Shown piece by piece: positions 52,849-61,836 of a stretch of 64,000 bases of DNA. The stretch spans positions 39,041-103,040 of the forward strand of contig NZ_VCRN01000016.1 in NCBI RefSeq assembly GCF_009849585.1, written 5' to 3'. A program made the translations under genes and the position numbers. The notes beneath the pieces are model-generated. The model ran no database searches, had not been told where the DNA came from, and was given only the letters and a program-made list of their open reading frames with translations. The DNA comes from Bacillus sp. ZZV12-4809 (GTDB taxonomy: Bacteria; Bacillota; Bacilli; Bacillales; Cytobacillaceae). Each line of letters begins with the position of its first letter. The first letter of the stretch is position 1.

Positions 52849-53841
52849 TTATTTAATTAATTCTTTGGCGATAAGCTCATATGAACGCAAACGGTCCTCA
52901 TATTGGTGAACAAGGGTTACAATCATGATTTCATCTGCTTGGTACCTGTGCTTCATATCCTTCAGCTGCTCGGCAACCTCTTTAGGACTACCAATGATAT
53001 CGTGCTTTCTATTGATAATTGGCTCCATACCCAGCCTGCTAAAATGGTTCTTTGCTTCTTCAATCGAAGGAATCCCCTCAGTGCCTTCATTGTTTTCTGC
53101 TTTTATTTTCCAAAGTATACTGCTGAGTGCCAGCTCTTCAGCTTTCTGTGTTGTTTCAGCGCATATTGCCGAGACAGTCAATATAACTTTTGGTGTCTGT
53201 AAAGTTCCCCGAGCAATGAAATTCTTCCTATATTGCTTTATGATATCTTCTCCATCTTTTTCACTCATAAAATGGCCAAATACATAAGCAGTTCCACATT
53301 CTGCAGCCATTAAAGCACTTTTCAGGCTTGTTCCCAGTAACCAGGGTTCCGGGCGGATTTCCGGCAGAGGTGAAGCTGATATTTTTGCAAACATATGGTT
53401 ATCAGGAAAGTCATTATTTAAAAATTGAAGAAGCTCCTTCACCTTTTCAGGCATTTGGCGTACACCTTCTAGGAAATTATCTGAGAGTGCCATGGACGCT
53501 TCTGCCGATCCTCCTGGTGCTCGTCCGATTCCCAGGTCCACTCTTCCGGGAAACAAGGCAGCAAGCATATTGAACAATTCCGCGATTTTGTATGGCTTAT
53601 AATATGGCAGCAATATGGCACCTGAACCAATCCGTATTTTTTTGGTCTTTGCACCGATATAACTCAGCATGATTTCCGGAGCAGAACTGGCAAAGCCGGA
53701 TAAATGATGATGTTCTGCAATCCAATATCTTGTGAAGCCCAGCTTCTCTGCTGTTTGTGCAAGCTCTGCTGAAGCTTCCAGTGCTTCTTTGGCTGAGTAT
53801 CCCGAGGAAATGGGTGACTGGTCTAAAATGCTTAGTTTCAC
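52849..53841 (-). CDS. Luciferase-like (LLM) flavin-dependent oxidoreductase
   Basis: A 330-residue F420/FMN-type TIM-barrel: LSILDQSPISSGYSAKEAL, RYWIAEHHHLSGFASSAPEIML, RIGSGAILLPYYKPYKIAE, FPGRVDLGIGRAPGG, and C-terminal GSPKEVAEQLKDM. The EHH motif and IGRAPGG are typical of the YhbW/YceB-like LLM group. Substrate unknown. Expressed alone. Confidence 0.92.
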   Translation of the reverse strand: MKLSILDQSPISSGYSAKEALEASAELAQTAEKLGFTRYWIAEHHHLSGFASSAPEIMLSYIGAKTKKIRIGSGAILLPYYKPYKIAELFNMLAALFPGRVDLGIGRAPGGSAEASMALSDNFLEGVRQMPEKVKELLQFLNNDFPDNHMFAKISASPLPEIRPEPWLLGTSLKSALMAAECGTAYVFGHFMSEKDGEDIIKQYRKNFIARGTLQTPKVILTVSAICAETTQKAEELALSSILWKIKAENNEGTEGIPSIEEAKNHFSRLGMEPIINRKHDIIGSPKEVAEQLKDMKHRYQADEIMIVTLVHQYEDRLRSYELIAKELIK

Positions 53842-53997
53842 TGTTTATACCCTCTTTCGCCATTTTAATTCTCCGCCATTTAACAAGCATCGAATTTGAT
53901 AAGTGAGTAGAATTTAATTCGAAAGATATTATTCTTCATAAGAAAAAGTTCAATGGACATGAAGACTGCTGTATGGCATTAATACCGGCATCATTAA

Positions 53998-54020
53998 AGC
54001 CTGCTGTTAAACAGCAGGCT
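53998..54020 (-). terminator. Hairpin after the endonuclease IV gene
   Basis: Stem AGCCTGCTG / CAGCAGGCT with a TTAAA loop; the T tail is short. Confidence 0.65.
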
Positions 54021-54027
54021 CCTTCGT

Positions 54028-54870
54028 TTATTGCAGATTTCCCCAATTATGAATGAGAAGTTCTATTTCTTCATGATGTTCAAGTCCTTCGTCCGAAGGT
54101 GTTTCCAGTATGAAAGGCATTTTTCGAAAGGGATCAGCTTTGACAAACTGATCAAATTGTTTCTCGGTAATAAAGCCATTGTTCAAAATATTGGCGTGTC
54201 TATCCTTGCCGGAGCCTGCCGGAAATTTGGAATTATTAAAGTGAATGGCTTTAAGATGCTCGAAGTAGCCAAGCTCTTCCCCTTTTTTTAGAAATTCTTT
54301 AAGATTTTCTCCATTCCAGAGATTGCTGGAAAAGGCATGGCAAGTATCCAGGCAAAAGCCAATCCGGTCAGGGTGTTCACACAGGTTCCGAACCTGTACA
54401 AGCTCCTCCATTGTGGTACCCATTGACCCAGGATAGCCAGCAGTGTTCTCAAGGAGGATTAGGCATTGTTCTTCACTGCGGGAGAGGATTTGATTAAGCA
54501 TTTCGATCATTAATTGATAGCCTGCAAGCGGATCCTTGCTGCTGATTGGGTTTCCGAAATGGACAACCACTCCTGCCGAGCCGCATGCATTGGCAATTTC
54601 AAGGTCATTCAGCAGAGACTTTACCGTCAGTTCCTGCTTCTCCGGCTTGGGTGTCAGGCTGGTTGGGTATGGAGTATGTGCAATCGAAAAGATGTCATGC
54701 TCTTTGCAGTAAGCCTTGCAAAGAGCTGCATCCTCTTGATTAAAGTCCTTTACAATCAAGCTTCTTGGATTCTTTGGAAAGTACTGAAAGGCAGACGCAT
54801 TCATGGCCTTTGCAGCCTTGCCCGCTCCTAAATAACCATTCCTTATGCTTACATGACAGCCAAATAACAT
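54028..54870 (-). CDS. nfo: Endonuclease IV (AP endonuclease)
   Basis: A 280-residue TIM-barrel: GCHVSIRNGYLGAGKAAKAMNASAFQYFPKNPRSL, VVHFG, ILLENTAGYPGSMGTTMEEL, RIGFCLDTCHAFSS, IHFNNSKFPAGSGKDRHANI and PFILETPSDE. These hold the trinuclear zinc ligands of Nfo. It cuts DNA 5' of abasic sites in base-excision repair. It follows the SUV3-like helicase gene by 18 bases, so both are likely on one transcript. Confidence 0.94.
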   Translation of the reverse strand: MLFGCHVSIRNGYLGAGKAAKAMNASAFQYFPKNPRSLIVKDFNQEDAALCKAYCKEHDIFSIAHTPYPTSLTPKPEKQELTVKSLLNDLEIANACGSAGVVVHFGNPISSKDPLAGYQLMIEMLNQILSRSEEQCLILLENTAGYPGSMGTTMEELVQVRNLCEHPDRIGFCLDTCHAFSSNLWNGENLKEFLKKGEELGYFEHLKAIHFNNSKFPAGSGKDRHANILNNGFITEKQFDQFVKADPFRKMPFILETPSDEGLEHHEEIELLIHNWGNLQ

Positions 54871-54888
54871 CCATATCCCATCCGTTCA

Positions 54889-57465
54889 TTACCTTCTATA
54901 ATAACTGTATCTTCTTCTGGAACGCGAAGAATGACATTCATCACAGATCTGGTATTCGTGTTCCCATGGCAGCTTCTTGCCGCACTTTCTGCATTTTCTT
55001 GAGAGCTCTTTAATATCGGTCTTTAATCTTTCGTGAACATGGTCGCTGATTTCTTCCCTTAATCGTTCCCAATATAATGCTTCGGTTCTCTGCTCTAGCC
55101 GATACAGGAACAGCAAATGTAGGCCTATCGCCTTGTAGGTCAATTCCAGCTCTTCGAGGTTCCGGTTCTTGATTCTAGGCTCTGGAAGCTCCTCCCCGTA
55201 AATAATGGCATACATCGATTCTTCCCATTGGCGGACAAGATCATTTTCTTTTTTAGAGAAAGGCAGGTGGAGAAAGCCATACAGATCCATTAAGCCAAGC
55301 TTGGCTTCAATTTCTGTGCCCCTTATCCTTTCATATAGTTCCCTCTCCTCTGTTAATGCCGCTTTTTTTGTTCCTCTTGGGCTCTCAAACTTATCCCAGA
55401 GCTCAAAGAATGTCCCAAGATCCCTGAAATACCTTTGAAACCTTTCAAATACGGTATTGGTTGGGGCTATGGCAAAGCTGTGTACTGGTGCATCTTCCAT
55501 TTCAAGCAGGGCTTTCATTCTTTTGATATCTTTTGTAAAAGCAACCTTTCCAATATTGTAAAGACCCTTTCGTCCTGCTCTCCCGGCAATTTGCTTCACT
55601 TCCTGGGATGTAAGGGTCCTTCTTTTCGTTCCGTCAAATTTATCATTCTCCAGAAACACTATTCTCCGGATAGGCAGGTTAAGTCCCATACCAATGGCAT
55701 CTGTAGAAACGATGACGGAAGTTTCCCCATTAATAAAACGCTGAACTTGTTTTTTTCTGGTTTCTGGAGGCATTGCTCCATATATCATGCTGACGGAATG
55801 CCCTTCCTGCTGAAGCCTTGAGGCGGTTTCAAGCACTCTTTTTCTTGAAAAACAGATAAGGGCATCTCCCTTTCGGACATGGTTAAATTTAAATTCCTTT
55901 GCTTCAACTTCAAGAGGAATATCCCGGCTGTATTCATTCAGTTCAATATCTGCGTCGCCAAGAAGCTGCAGCATCATGCTTTTGGCACTTCGGCTTCCAA
56001 TAATATGGACCTCATTGGCATTTGCCTTAGTTATGGCTTTATACCAGGAATATCCTCTGTCTTTATCCGTAATCATCTGTGATTCATCGATAACAATGAC
56101 GTCATAATGATCCTTTTCGTAGAACATCTCTACCGTGCTCGATAGATGATGTGAACCGGCAACTGTCTTCTCCTCTTCCCCGGTCTTTAAGGAACAGGGC
56201 ACACCATCGCGGTTCAATTTATCATATACTTCGAGTGCCAAAAGCCTTAAAGGCGCCAGATACAGTCCGCTGCTGGCAGATTTCATGCCTTCAAGGGCGT
56301 GATGGGTTTTCCCGGTATTGGTTTCTCCAATATGAAGAACATATTTTGTGGCCCGTTCCACTGAAGGACTATATTCCTGCCTGAAAATATATTCGAGCAT
56401 GCGTTCTTCTTCCTCTTTCTTCCGCTGCTGTTCAGCCAGTTCCTCTGCTCTTTTTCTTTCCCGGTCTGCAATATCCTTCTCTAGTTGTTCCTGATGCACT
56501 TCAGGATCAAATGGAATATCGGCAAGCTTAAATAAATCTTCAACATATTCCTCCTGAATGGTTTCAAAAAAGCTATCATTAAGATTCTGAAGAGTATGGG
56601 CAATCAGCTTTTTCACAGACTTCCCAGTCAGGGGTTTATTATATGCATCTTCATATTCTTCGAATAGATGCTGCGGAAGGTTCTGCAGGATGAGTGTCTG
56701 CAGAGAGTCAGAAATAAATCCTGATATATGGGTTTTATAAACATAGTAATATGTTTCATATTCAAAGTAGCCTTTTCCCCAATGCAAGGCTTTATGAATA
56801 TTCCCTGTCAGCTCCTCGAAAAATTCTCCCAAAACAGTATAATCTTCAGCATTAAAACAGCCAGTTTCCTCAAGCTTTTCTTCAAGCGCGAAGGTATCCA
56901 CCTTATGATACCTTATTTTATTTTTCATATCTGAGACCAGCTGCTTTGATGCCAAATATCTCACATGAAGATAAAGAAGGCTATAATCTTTTTCAATAAT
57001 TGCATCTATGCTCTTTTCGATATTGTCACGAATTAAGTATTTTTTTCGCTGAAGAAGCTCTTCTTCTGCTTTCTGCAGATAATGAGCTCTTGCCTTTTCA
57101 TAGCGCTCAGACCAAGCCTCATCATTACTTTCAAATAAGTCATTAAGCCATTCCAAGCTGTTAAAAGGCTGGTAGTCCCTCATTTCAGTCCGGAACAGGT
57201 GATTGATTATTTTCCTGTCAACATTTTCGGTGTCGTACCCTTTCTCATTTAAATATTTCTTTTTTTCCTGCTTGGATATTTTGGCGGTGATTTTATTCAG
57301 CCACACATTCACCCAGATTTGATCAATATAATGAAATCTTTCCGAAAGATATTCCTTATAAGAGGGCATCGATTCCTGACTGCCCAGATAACGGTCGACA
57401 TCCTCGAGAATTTTTATTTTTGTATGCTCTTCAGCATTATTGTATATATGTTCAAGCTGATTCAT
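54889..57465 (-). CDS. SUV3-like superfamily 2 helicase with C-terminal zinc ribbon
   Basis: A large helicase of 858 residues. Residues 1-360 are helical and charged, ending in a coiled coil (KDIADRERKRAEELAEQQRKKEEEER). The helicase core reads HIGETNTGKTHHALEGM (Walker A), LAPLRLLALEVYDKL, VIVIDESQM, CFSRKRV, VSTDAIGMGLNLPI and QIAGRAGRKG, the signatures of SUV3, the mitochondrial degradosome helicase. The tail has CRKCGKKLPWEHEYQICDEC, a four-Cys zinc ribbon. Start ATG 57465 after AAAGGGG. It probably works in RNA decay; a DNA role is possible given nfo. Confidence 0.88.
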   Translation of the reverse strand: MNQLEHIYNNAEEHTKIKILEDVDRYLGSQESMPSYKEYLSERFHYIDQIWVNVWLNKITAKISKQEKKKYLNEKGYDTENVDRKIINHLFRTEMRDYQPFNSLEWLNDLFESNDEAWSERYEKARAHYLQKAEEELLQRKKYLIRDNIEKSIDAIIEKDYSLLYLHVRYLASKQLVSDMKNKIRYHKVDTFALEEKLEETGCFNAEDYTVLGEFFEELTGNIHKALHWGKGYFEYETYYYVYKTHISGFISDSLQTLILQNLPQHLFEEYEDAYNKPLTGKSVKKLIAHTLQNLNDSFFETIQEEYVEDLFKLADIPFDPEVHQEQLEKDIADRERKRAEELAEQQRKKEEEERMLEYIFRQEYSPSVERATKYVLHIGETNTGKTHHALEGMKSASSGLYLAPLRLLALEVYDKLNRDGVPCSLKTGEEEKTVAGSHHLSSTVEMFYEKDHYDVIVIDESQMITDKDRGYSWYKAITKANANEVHIIGSRSAKSMMLQLLGDADIELNEYSRDIPLEVEAKEFKFNHVRKGDALICFSRKRVLETASRLQQEGHSVSMIYGAMPPETRKKQVQRFINGETSVIVSTDAIGMGLNLPIRRIVFLENDKFDGTKRRTLTSQEVKQIAGRAGRKGLYNIGKVAFTKDIKRMKALLEMEDAPVHSFAIAPTNTVFERFQRYFRDLGTFFELWDKFESPRGTKKAALTEERELYERIRGTEIEAKLGLMDLYGFLHLPFSKKENDLVRQWEESMYAIIYGEELPEPRIKNRNLEELELTYKAIGLHLLFLYRLEQRTEALYWERLREEISDHVHERLKTDIKELSRKCRKCGKKLPWEHEYQICDECHSSRSRRRYSYYRR

Positions 57466-57579
57466 GATCCGTTCCCCTTTAAACATCATTGATAAATGAT
57501 GTAATCATTATGACTTAGGTTATGTATGATGTTGAAAATTTAAGTAGTCTTCATTTTACCATCTTTTCAAAAAATATCA

Positions 57580-57608
57580 TTGACATAAAACTCGAAGCGG
57601 CATATAAT
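57580..57608 (+). promoter_or_regulatory. Consensus SigA promoter of yceI
   Basis: Perfect TTGACA (57580-57585), 17-base spacer, perfect TATAAT (57603-57608). Such a strong promoter normally needs a repressor; see the palindrome just downstream. Confidence 0.9.
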
Positions 57609-57626
57609 TTGTTTAGAATTAAAACA

Positions 57627-57640
57627 TCTTGAATTCAAGA
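57627..57640. promoter_or_regulatory. Palindromic operator overlapping the yceI start of transcription
   Basis: TCTTGAATTCAAGA is a perfect 14-bp palindrome ~20 bases after the -10. It resembles MarR-type boxes such as that of MhqR (ATCTCGAATTCGAGAT). The repressor gene is not in the window. Confidence 0.6.
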
Positions 57641-57668
57641 CAAGTTGCGAACTTAGGAGGAGAAAGAA

Positions 57669-58202
57669 ATGGCAAATATAAAATGGGCAGTTGATCCGGC
57701 ACACAGCAGTGTGGATTTTTCTATCAAGCATATGATGATTGCAAACGTGAAAGGCAGCTTTAATAGCTTTGATGCTGAAATTACAGCAGATCCTGCAGAT
57801 TTGACAACAGCTGATATAACATTCAATGTTGCACTTTCAAGTGTGGATACACGAAACGAAGACCGTGATAATCACCTTCGTTCTGCAGACTTCTTTGATG
57901 TTGAAAATCACCCGAAAATGACATTCACTTCAACAAACATTATCAGCAAGGGTGACGATGAATATGAAGTATCAGGCGATCTTACGATTCATGGAGTAAC
58001 AAAATTGGAAACCTTTGCTGTCACATATGAAGGATCAGGCAAAGATCCATGGGGCAACGAAAAAGTCGGCTTTACAGCTGCTGGGGCCATTAAACGAAGC
58101 GATTACGGCTTAACCTGGAATTCTGCACTTGAAACTGGGGGTGTCCTTGTAGGAGATAAAGTTAAAATCGATCTTCAAATACAGGCAGCAAAAGCAGAGT
58201 AA
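57669..58202 (+). CDS. YceI-family protein
   Basis: A 177-residue lipocalin-like barrel: KWAVDPAHSSVDFSIKHMMIANVKGSF, HLRSADFFDVENHPKMTFTST, LTIHGVTKLETFAVTYEG, GFTAAGAIKRSDYGLTWN. The family binds polyisoprenoids or similar amphiphiles. There is no signal peptide, so it is cytoplasmic, unlike E. coli YceI. RBS TAGGAGGAG. Strong promoter plus palindrome suggest induction by quinones or other electrophiles. Confidence 0.94.
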   Translation: MANIKWAVDPAHSSVDFSIKHMMIANVKGSFNSFDAEITADPADLTTADITFNVALSSVDTRNEDRDNHLRSADFFDVENHPKMTFTSTNIISKGDDEYEVSGDLTIHGVTKLETFAVTYEGSGKDPWGNEKVGFTAAGAIKRSDYGLTWNSALETGGVLVGDKVKIDLQIQAAKAE

Positions 58203-58211
58203 GTCATATAA

Positions 58212-58253
58212 AAAGGGCAATATACCATTGAAACGGTATATTGCCCTTTTTGC
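58212..58253. terminator. Bidirectional terminator
   Basis: Perfect 16-bp stem AAAAGGGCAATATACC / GGTATATTGCCCTTTT between the converging yceI and dac genes. Confidence 0.95.
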
Positions 58254-58256
58254 AGT

Positions 58257-59741
58257 TTATTGATCTGCCAGCAGCGTGGCAATTCGATCTTCTATAACCT
58301 TTCCTTCATCGCCATCGGTTAAGTTGTTCAGGATAATGGAAAAAATGAGCTCTTCCCCGCTTGCTGTCTTAACATAACCTGATAACGAACTGACTGTGGA
58401 GATGGAACCTGTTTTCGCTTTGACGTTCCCGGCTGCATTGGAGTTTTTCATGCGATTTCTCAGAGTTCCCCCTACCATCCGGTCTGTCTCTCCGGCAATC
58501 GGCAATGACTTTAAATAAGAGGAGAACCATTCTTTGTCCTGGGCTTCAAAAAGCAGCTTGGAGATTTCATTTGCCGGAATTAAGTTTACATGTGAAATCC
58601 CTGATCCGTCACGAAGCACGAGAGTTTCATTATTGATGCCAAAGGCTTTCACCTGTTCTTCCAACACTTCTAATCCTTTTTCCCAGCTGCCTTCCCCTTT
58701 GACTGCCTTGCCCATTTCCTTGATTAACGTTTCAGCATGGCCATTATTGCTTAATTTCATAAATGGAATGAGAAGCTCTTTAATGGGCATGGATTTATGC
58801 TCAAGCAACAGCTTTGCTCCTTCATGGGCAGTGCCAGCTTTTGTCTGCCCTTTTAATTTAATGCCTTGTTCAGCGAGAGAATGCTTTAATAGATCCAATG
58901 CATAGCCAGTCGGCTCCCATACTGCAATCCATTCCCTTGAACGGCTTCCTTCAACTGGAATATTTCCTTCGATTGTAACGGTGTTGGTTCCATGCTCCCT
59001 TTCTATATGAATATCTTTCTTTTCTCCTTTAGAGACGGTTTTCGCCTTATTGACGATTTTTATGTAGTCTGTTTCCGGCACCATTTTTACAACCGGCTCC
59101 TGTCCGGCTTTTTCTCCGGGATAAACCTCCACAATAACTGTGCCTGCGTCATAATCCTCATTTGGAGAGGCAGTAAGTGCTGAGACCTGCCCGCCATAAT
59201 ACCAGGATTCGTCGCTCCATGACAAATCGGTTGAGTAGCGTTCATCATCATACCAGGTATCATCACCGATCAGGCTCCCATGAATAACTTTGATGCCTGC
59301 TTCCTTCACCTTAACAGCAAATGAATCAAAATCTTTCTTTAAAAGAGTTGGGTCGCCTTTCCCTTTTAAGATCAAATCACCCTGCAGTGCTTTTCCTTTT
59401 ATTGAACCTGTGTGAAGAAGTTCTGTTGTAAACTGATAATTCTCTCCCAGTGTTTCTAAAGCCGCAGCTGCTGTTAGAAGCTTCATATTAGAAGCCGGTC
59501 TTAGACGAACATCCCCAATATGGTCATATACAAGCTCACCGGTTTCTGCATTGCGGATGCTGACTCCTGCAAGTCCCCCCTTTAGAATTGGATCATTATT
59601 AAGCATTTGATTCAGCTGCTGGACAAGATCGCTTCCTTCTTCTGTTGCCTGAACCTGAGGAGATTCGGGCTGGGTTAGAGGGACAAGTGCCAGCATAAAT
59701 ACCAGCAATAAACTGATATGTATTTTTACACTCTTTTTCAT
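58257..59741 (-). CDS. dacB: D-alanyl-D-alanine carboxypeptidase/endopeptidase (S13, PBP4 type)
   Basis: A secreted peptidoglycan hydrolase. The signal peptide is [22 protein letters not shown]. Penicillin-binding motifs are [15 protein letters not shown] (SxxK), [11 protein letters not shown] (SxN) and KAKTGS (KTG). The long insert between SxxK and SxN (residues ~90-290) is typical of the S13/PBP4a class. Start ATG 59741, 10 bases after GGAAGG; an ATG at 59762 is the alternative. It trims or cuts D-Ala peptide cross-links. Size ~494 residues. Confidence 0.93.
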   Translation of the reverse strand: MKKSVKIHISLLLVFMLALVPLTQPESPQVQATEEGSDLVQQLNQMLNNDPILKGGLAGVSIRNAETGELVYDHIGDVRLRPASNMKLLTAAAALETLGENYQFTTELLHTGSIKGKALQGDLILKGKGDPTLLKKDFDSFAVKVKEAGIKVIHGSLIGDDTWYDDERYSTDLSWSDESWYYGGQVSALTASPNEDYDAGTVIVEVYPGEKAGQEPVVKMVPETDYIKIVNKAKTVSKGEKKDIHIEREHGTNTVTIEGNIPVEGSRSREWIAVWEPTGYALDLLKHSLAEQGIKLKGQTKAGTAHEGAKLLLEHKSMPIKELLIPFMKLSNNGHAETLIKEMGKAVKGEGSWEKGLEVLEEQVKAFGINNETLVLRDGSGISHVNLIPANEISKLLFEAQDKEWFSSYLKSLPIAGETDRMVGGTLRNRMKNSNAAGNVKAKTGSISTVSSLSGYVKTASGEELIFSIILNNLTDGDEGKVIEDRIATLLADQ

Positions 59742-60004
59742 CTGTGTTAAACCACCTTCCATTTTGTTTCATTACCTTTTCTTCTAAGAAAGGTGAGTTC
59801 CCTTTATTTCCATAATGAGGAAAAAGAATCATTTTTTTGATTATTTACCTATTTTATTCTCCTTAGGATAAGTTATGTGGGATAGCTGATATTTCCTATT
59901 TTTTTCTATATTAAATATTATTCAAGTAAGAATATTTATTCTTAAAAATCTAGCAGAAAAAATGGTATGATAATATTACGTGAATTTTATAAGGGGTGGA
60001 ACAA

Positions 60005-60262
60005 ATGAGTGTACATAAAGCAATATCTGAACATGTGGGAAAGCAGAATAAGATCATCACGAGGTTTGCTGCCTTGGATGAACAGCGAGAGTATTATATC
60101 GAACAAGCTTTGGATCTTTGCAGAAGAGGTCTTCCTTTTACGGCGGATAAGATAAATGAAGTAACTGCTGAGATTAATGAATTATCCAAACAGGGCATAA
60201 TACCTGCAAGAAAGTATGTAACAGCTGATATGATTGAGGAATACGCATTAAAAACTAAATAG
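60005..60262 (+). CDS. DUF2533 (YpbS-like) protein
   Basis: An 85-residue helical protein: VHKAISEHVGKQNKIITRFAALDEQREYYIEQALDLCRRGLPFTADKINEVTAEINELSKQGIIPARKYVT. This is the YpbS/DUF2533 pattern of Bacillus. ATG 60005 lies 9 bases after AAGGGG; a GTG at 59996 is too close to the RBS. A promoter-like TGGTATGAT lies near 59964-59972. Function unknown. Confidence 0.85.
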   Translation: MSVHKAISEHVGKQNKIITRFAALDEQREYYIEQALDLCRRGLPFTADKINEVTAEINELSKQGIIPARKYVTADMIEEYALKTK

Positions 60263-60280
60263 GTGCTTTTTCTCATATTG

Positions 60281-60310
60281 AAACGTGTATTCCATGAATG
60301 CACGTTTTTA
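60281..60310. terminator. Bidirectional terminator
   Basis: Stem AAACGTGTATTC / GAATGCACGTTT (one wobble pair), loop CAT, with a TTTTT tail. Confidence 0.85.
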
Positions 60311-60625
60311 ACTTTGATTTGATGGTTCATGGACAAACGTCTTTAAAACAAGCGATCCATTTAGCTGAAAGTATATTCCTTCATTTTCTAGCAGATCTCT
60401 CTGCCTGTTATGCAACTCTTCGTCTTTGAATCCAATTTCCCCTTTCCCGTTCACAACCCGATGCCATGGAAGTTGATGCTTTTCACTTTGGGTATGAAGA
60501 ATCCGGACCACCTGTCTTGCTCCTCGCGGACTCCCGGCCAGCCTTGCAATTTGTCCGTAGGTCATGACTTTTCCTGTTGGGATGTTTTGAATGATGTTAA
60601 TTACTTTTTCTGTAAATGGCTGCAT
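60308..60625 (-). CDS. Alkyltransferase-like protein (ATL, MGMT fold)
   Basis: A 105-residue protein with the MGMT DNA-binding fold: IPTGKVMTYGQIARLAGSPRGARQVVRILHT and LPWHRVVNGKGEIGF. The PCHRV active-site cysteine of methyltransferases is replaced by Trp54 (PWHRV), which defines alkyltransferase-like proteins. ATLs bind O6-alkylguanine without repairing it and flag it to nucleotide-excision repair. RBS GAGGAG. Single gene. Confidence 0.92.
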   Translation of the reverse strand: MQPFTEKVINIIQNIPTGKVMTYGQIARLAGSPRGARQVVRILHTQSEKHQLPWHRVVNGKGEIGFKDEELHNRQRDLLENEGIYFQLNGSLVLKTFVHEPSNQS

Positions 60626-60691
60626 GTGAAAGCTCCTCTTATTGTTTCTATTCTGCTCTGTTGGGGTTTATTGAAGAGTTCATCTGCTGCA

Positions 60692-60883
60692 TCAGAACGG
60701 CAGGCTTTGAAAAAGCGTTATAGTAATAATTAATGCTGATAAAGACCCTGCTGACAGTAATGTAATCATTTTCCGCCAATTTATCTCTTTTGAGGGTTTT
60801 ACAGCTTCTCTAGATACGGTGATCCATATAGCCATAGATACCATAACTAAGATATACATTATTTCTTTAGACACTTTTGACAC
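60692..60883 (-). CDS. Small membrane protein, unknown
   Basis: Sixty or 63 residues with two hydrophobic helices (EIMYILVMVSMAIWITVSREA and MITLLSAGSLSALIITITLFQ). GTG starts are available at 60883 and 60874; the latter fits a GAGGTG RBS 6 bases upstream. Length and RBS support a real gene, but I recognise no family. Confidence 0.5.
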   Translation of the reverse strand: MSKVSKEIMYILVMVSMAIWITVSREAVKPSKEINWRKMITLLSAGSLSALIITITLFQSLPF

Positions 60884-60992
60884 CTCGCTATTAATATTTA
60901 ATGAAGTAATTGTGGGATTTAGTTAACCTAATCGTAACATAAATCACCAAATTTTGTCAGGGTGCTAATTTGAATAGAGTTTTCAAATAGAA

Positions 60993-61024
60993 AACAAACC
61001 CGCCTTTGTTCAGACGGGTTTGTT
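60993..61024 (-). terminator. Terminator of the protease-nuclease operon
   Basis: Perfect 10-bp stem AACAAACCCG / CGGGTTTGTT; the minus strand continues TTTTC. Confidence 0.85.
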
Positions 61025-61026
61025 CA

Positions 61027-61836
61027 CTATCCTAGCATTTTCTTTGCATGCTCAGGAAAATCAATAAATGGGTTTCTGTTCCCCTGGAGAGCTTGAATGG
61101 CAGCATTTCGATGCTTTTCATATATAGTCACCGGATTTTCTTCATGCCATTTCAGCAAAGTCTGCATATCCATCTTCTCGTCCAATAAAAGTTCTTTTTT
61201 ATATCTGACAGCAAAATAGAATACAGCTCTTGAGGCAATCCCCTTTCCATATTCCGGCTCAAACTTCTCCTGTTCTGCCATTCCGCATCCGCTTCTGACT
61301 CCCGCCGCCCCTATTTCCGGGACATAGGCTTCAAAGTCAAAGTAGGGAAAATTGCTTCTCATACTATTGCATGCCGGCTCACAGGCAAAAAGATGATGGA
61401 GATCCCCTTTCATTGGCTGTCTTTCTTCAAACCATGATTGCGGGACGACATGCTCGGTGTTAAATAGTTCTCTTCCATTGCTGTGTAAGCCTCTTTCACG
61501 AATCGTCTGCAGAAGCTTGAGATCCTGGTCTATGGCTTTGAGAGGGTCCATCCCCTTACCTGAATACAAACTTTTAAGCTTCAGGTTCTCCTGCAGGTCC
61601 ACCCAGGGATATACGTATTGGTGAGGTGAGTAATCCAAGTGCCGGTCATGGGTGCGAACCAGCAGATCGTGAACCTTTAACGGAAGATCCTCTTTCTCAA
61701 AATCTAGGGTGCCATAGTAATTCTCTTGATTAATAATATCCTCTTCAGCATTATAATAGGGTTCATTCTGTACACTTTCAATATACCTTGACTGAGCCTC
61801 TGCCCATTCCGCAGTTATACTATTCACTTTGCTCAT
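61027..61836 (-). CDS. EndA/NucM-type endonuclease without signal peptide
   Basis: A 269-residue endonuclease I family (PF04231) protein. The beta-beta-alpha metal motif is FNTEHVVPQSWFEE (His129 as general base), with a preceding YPWVDLQENLKLKSLYSG and the C-terminal LLKWHEENPVTIYEKHRNAAIQALQGNRNPFIDFPEHA typical of this family. Known members are secreted, but no signal peptide is visible here. Its ATG overlaps the stop of the intracellular subtilisin (ATGA), so both are translated together in the cytoplasm. Confidence 0.88.
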   Translation of the reverse strand: MSKVNSITAEWAEAQSRYIESVQNEPYYNAEEDIINQENYYGTLDFEKEDLPLKVHDLLVRTHDRHLDYSPHQYVYPWVDLQENLKLKSLYSGKGMDPLKAIDQDLKLLQTIRERGLHSNGRELFNTEHVVPQSWFEERQPMKGDLHHLFACEPACNSMRSNFPYFDFEAYVPEIGAAGVRSGCGMAEQEKFEPEYGKGIASRAVFYFAVRYKKELLLDEKMDMQTLLKWHEENPVTIYEKHRNAAIQALQGNRNPFIDFPEHAKKMLG

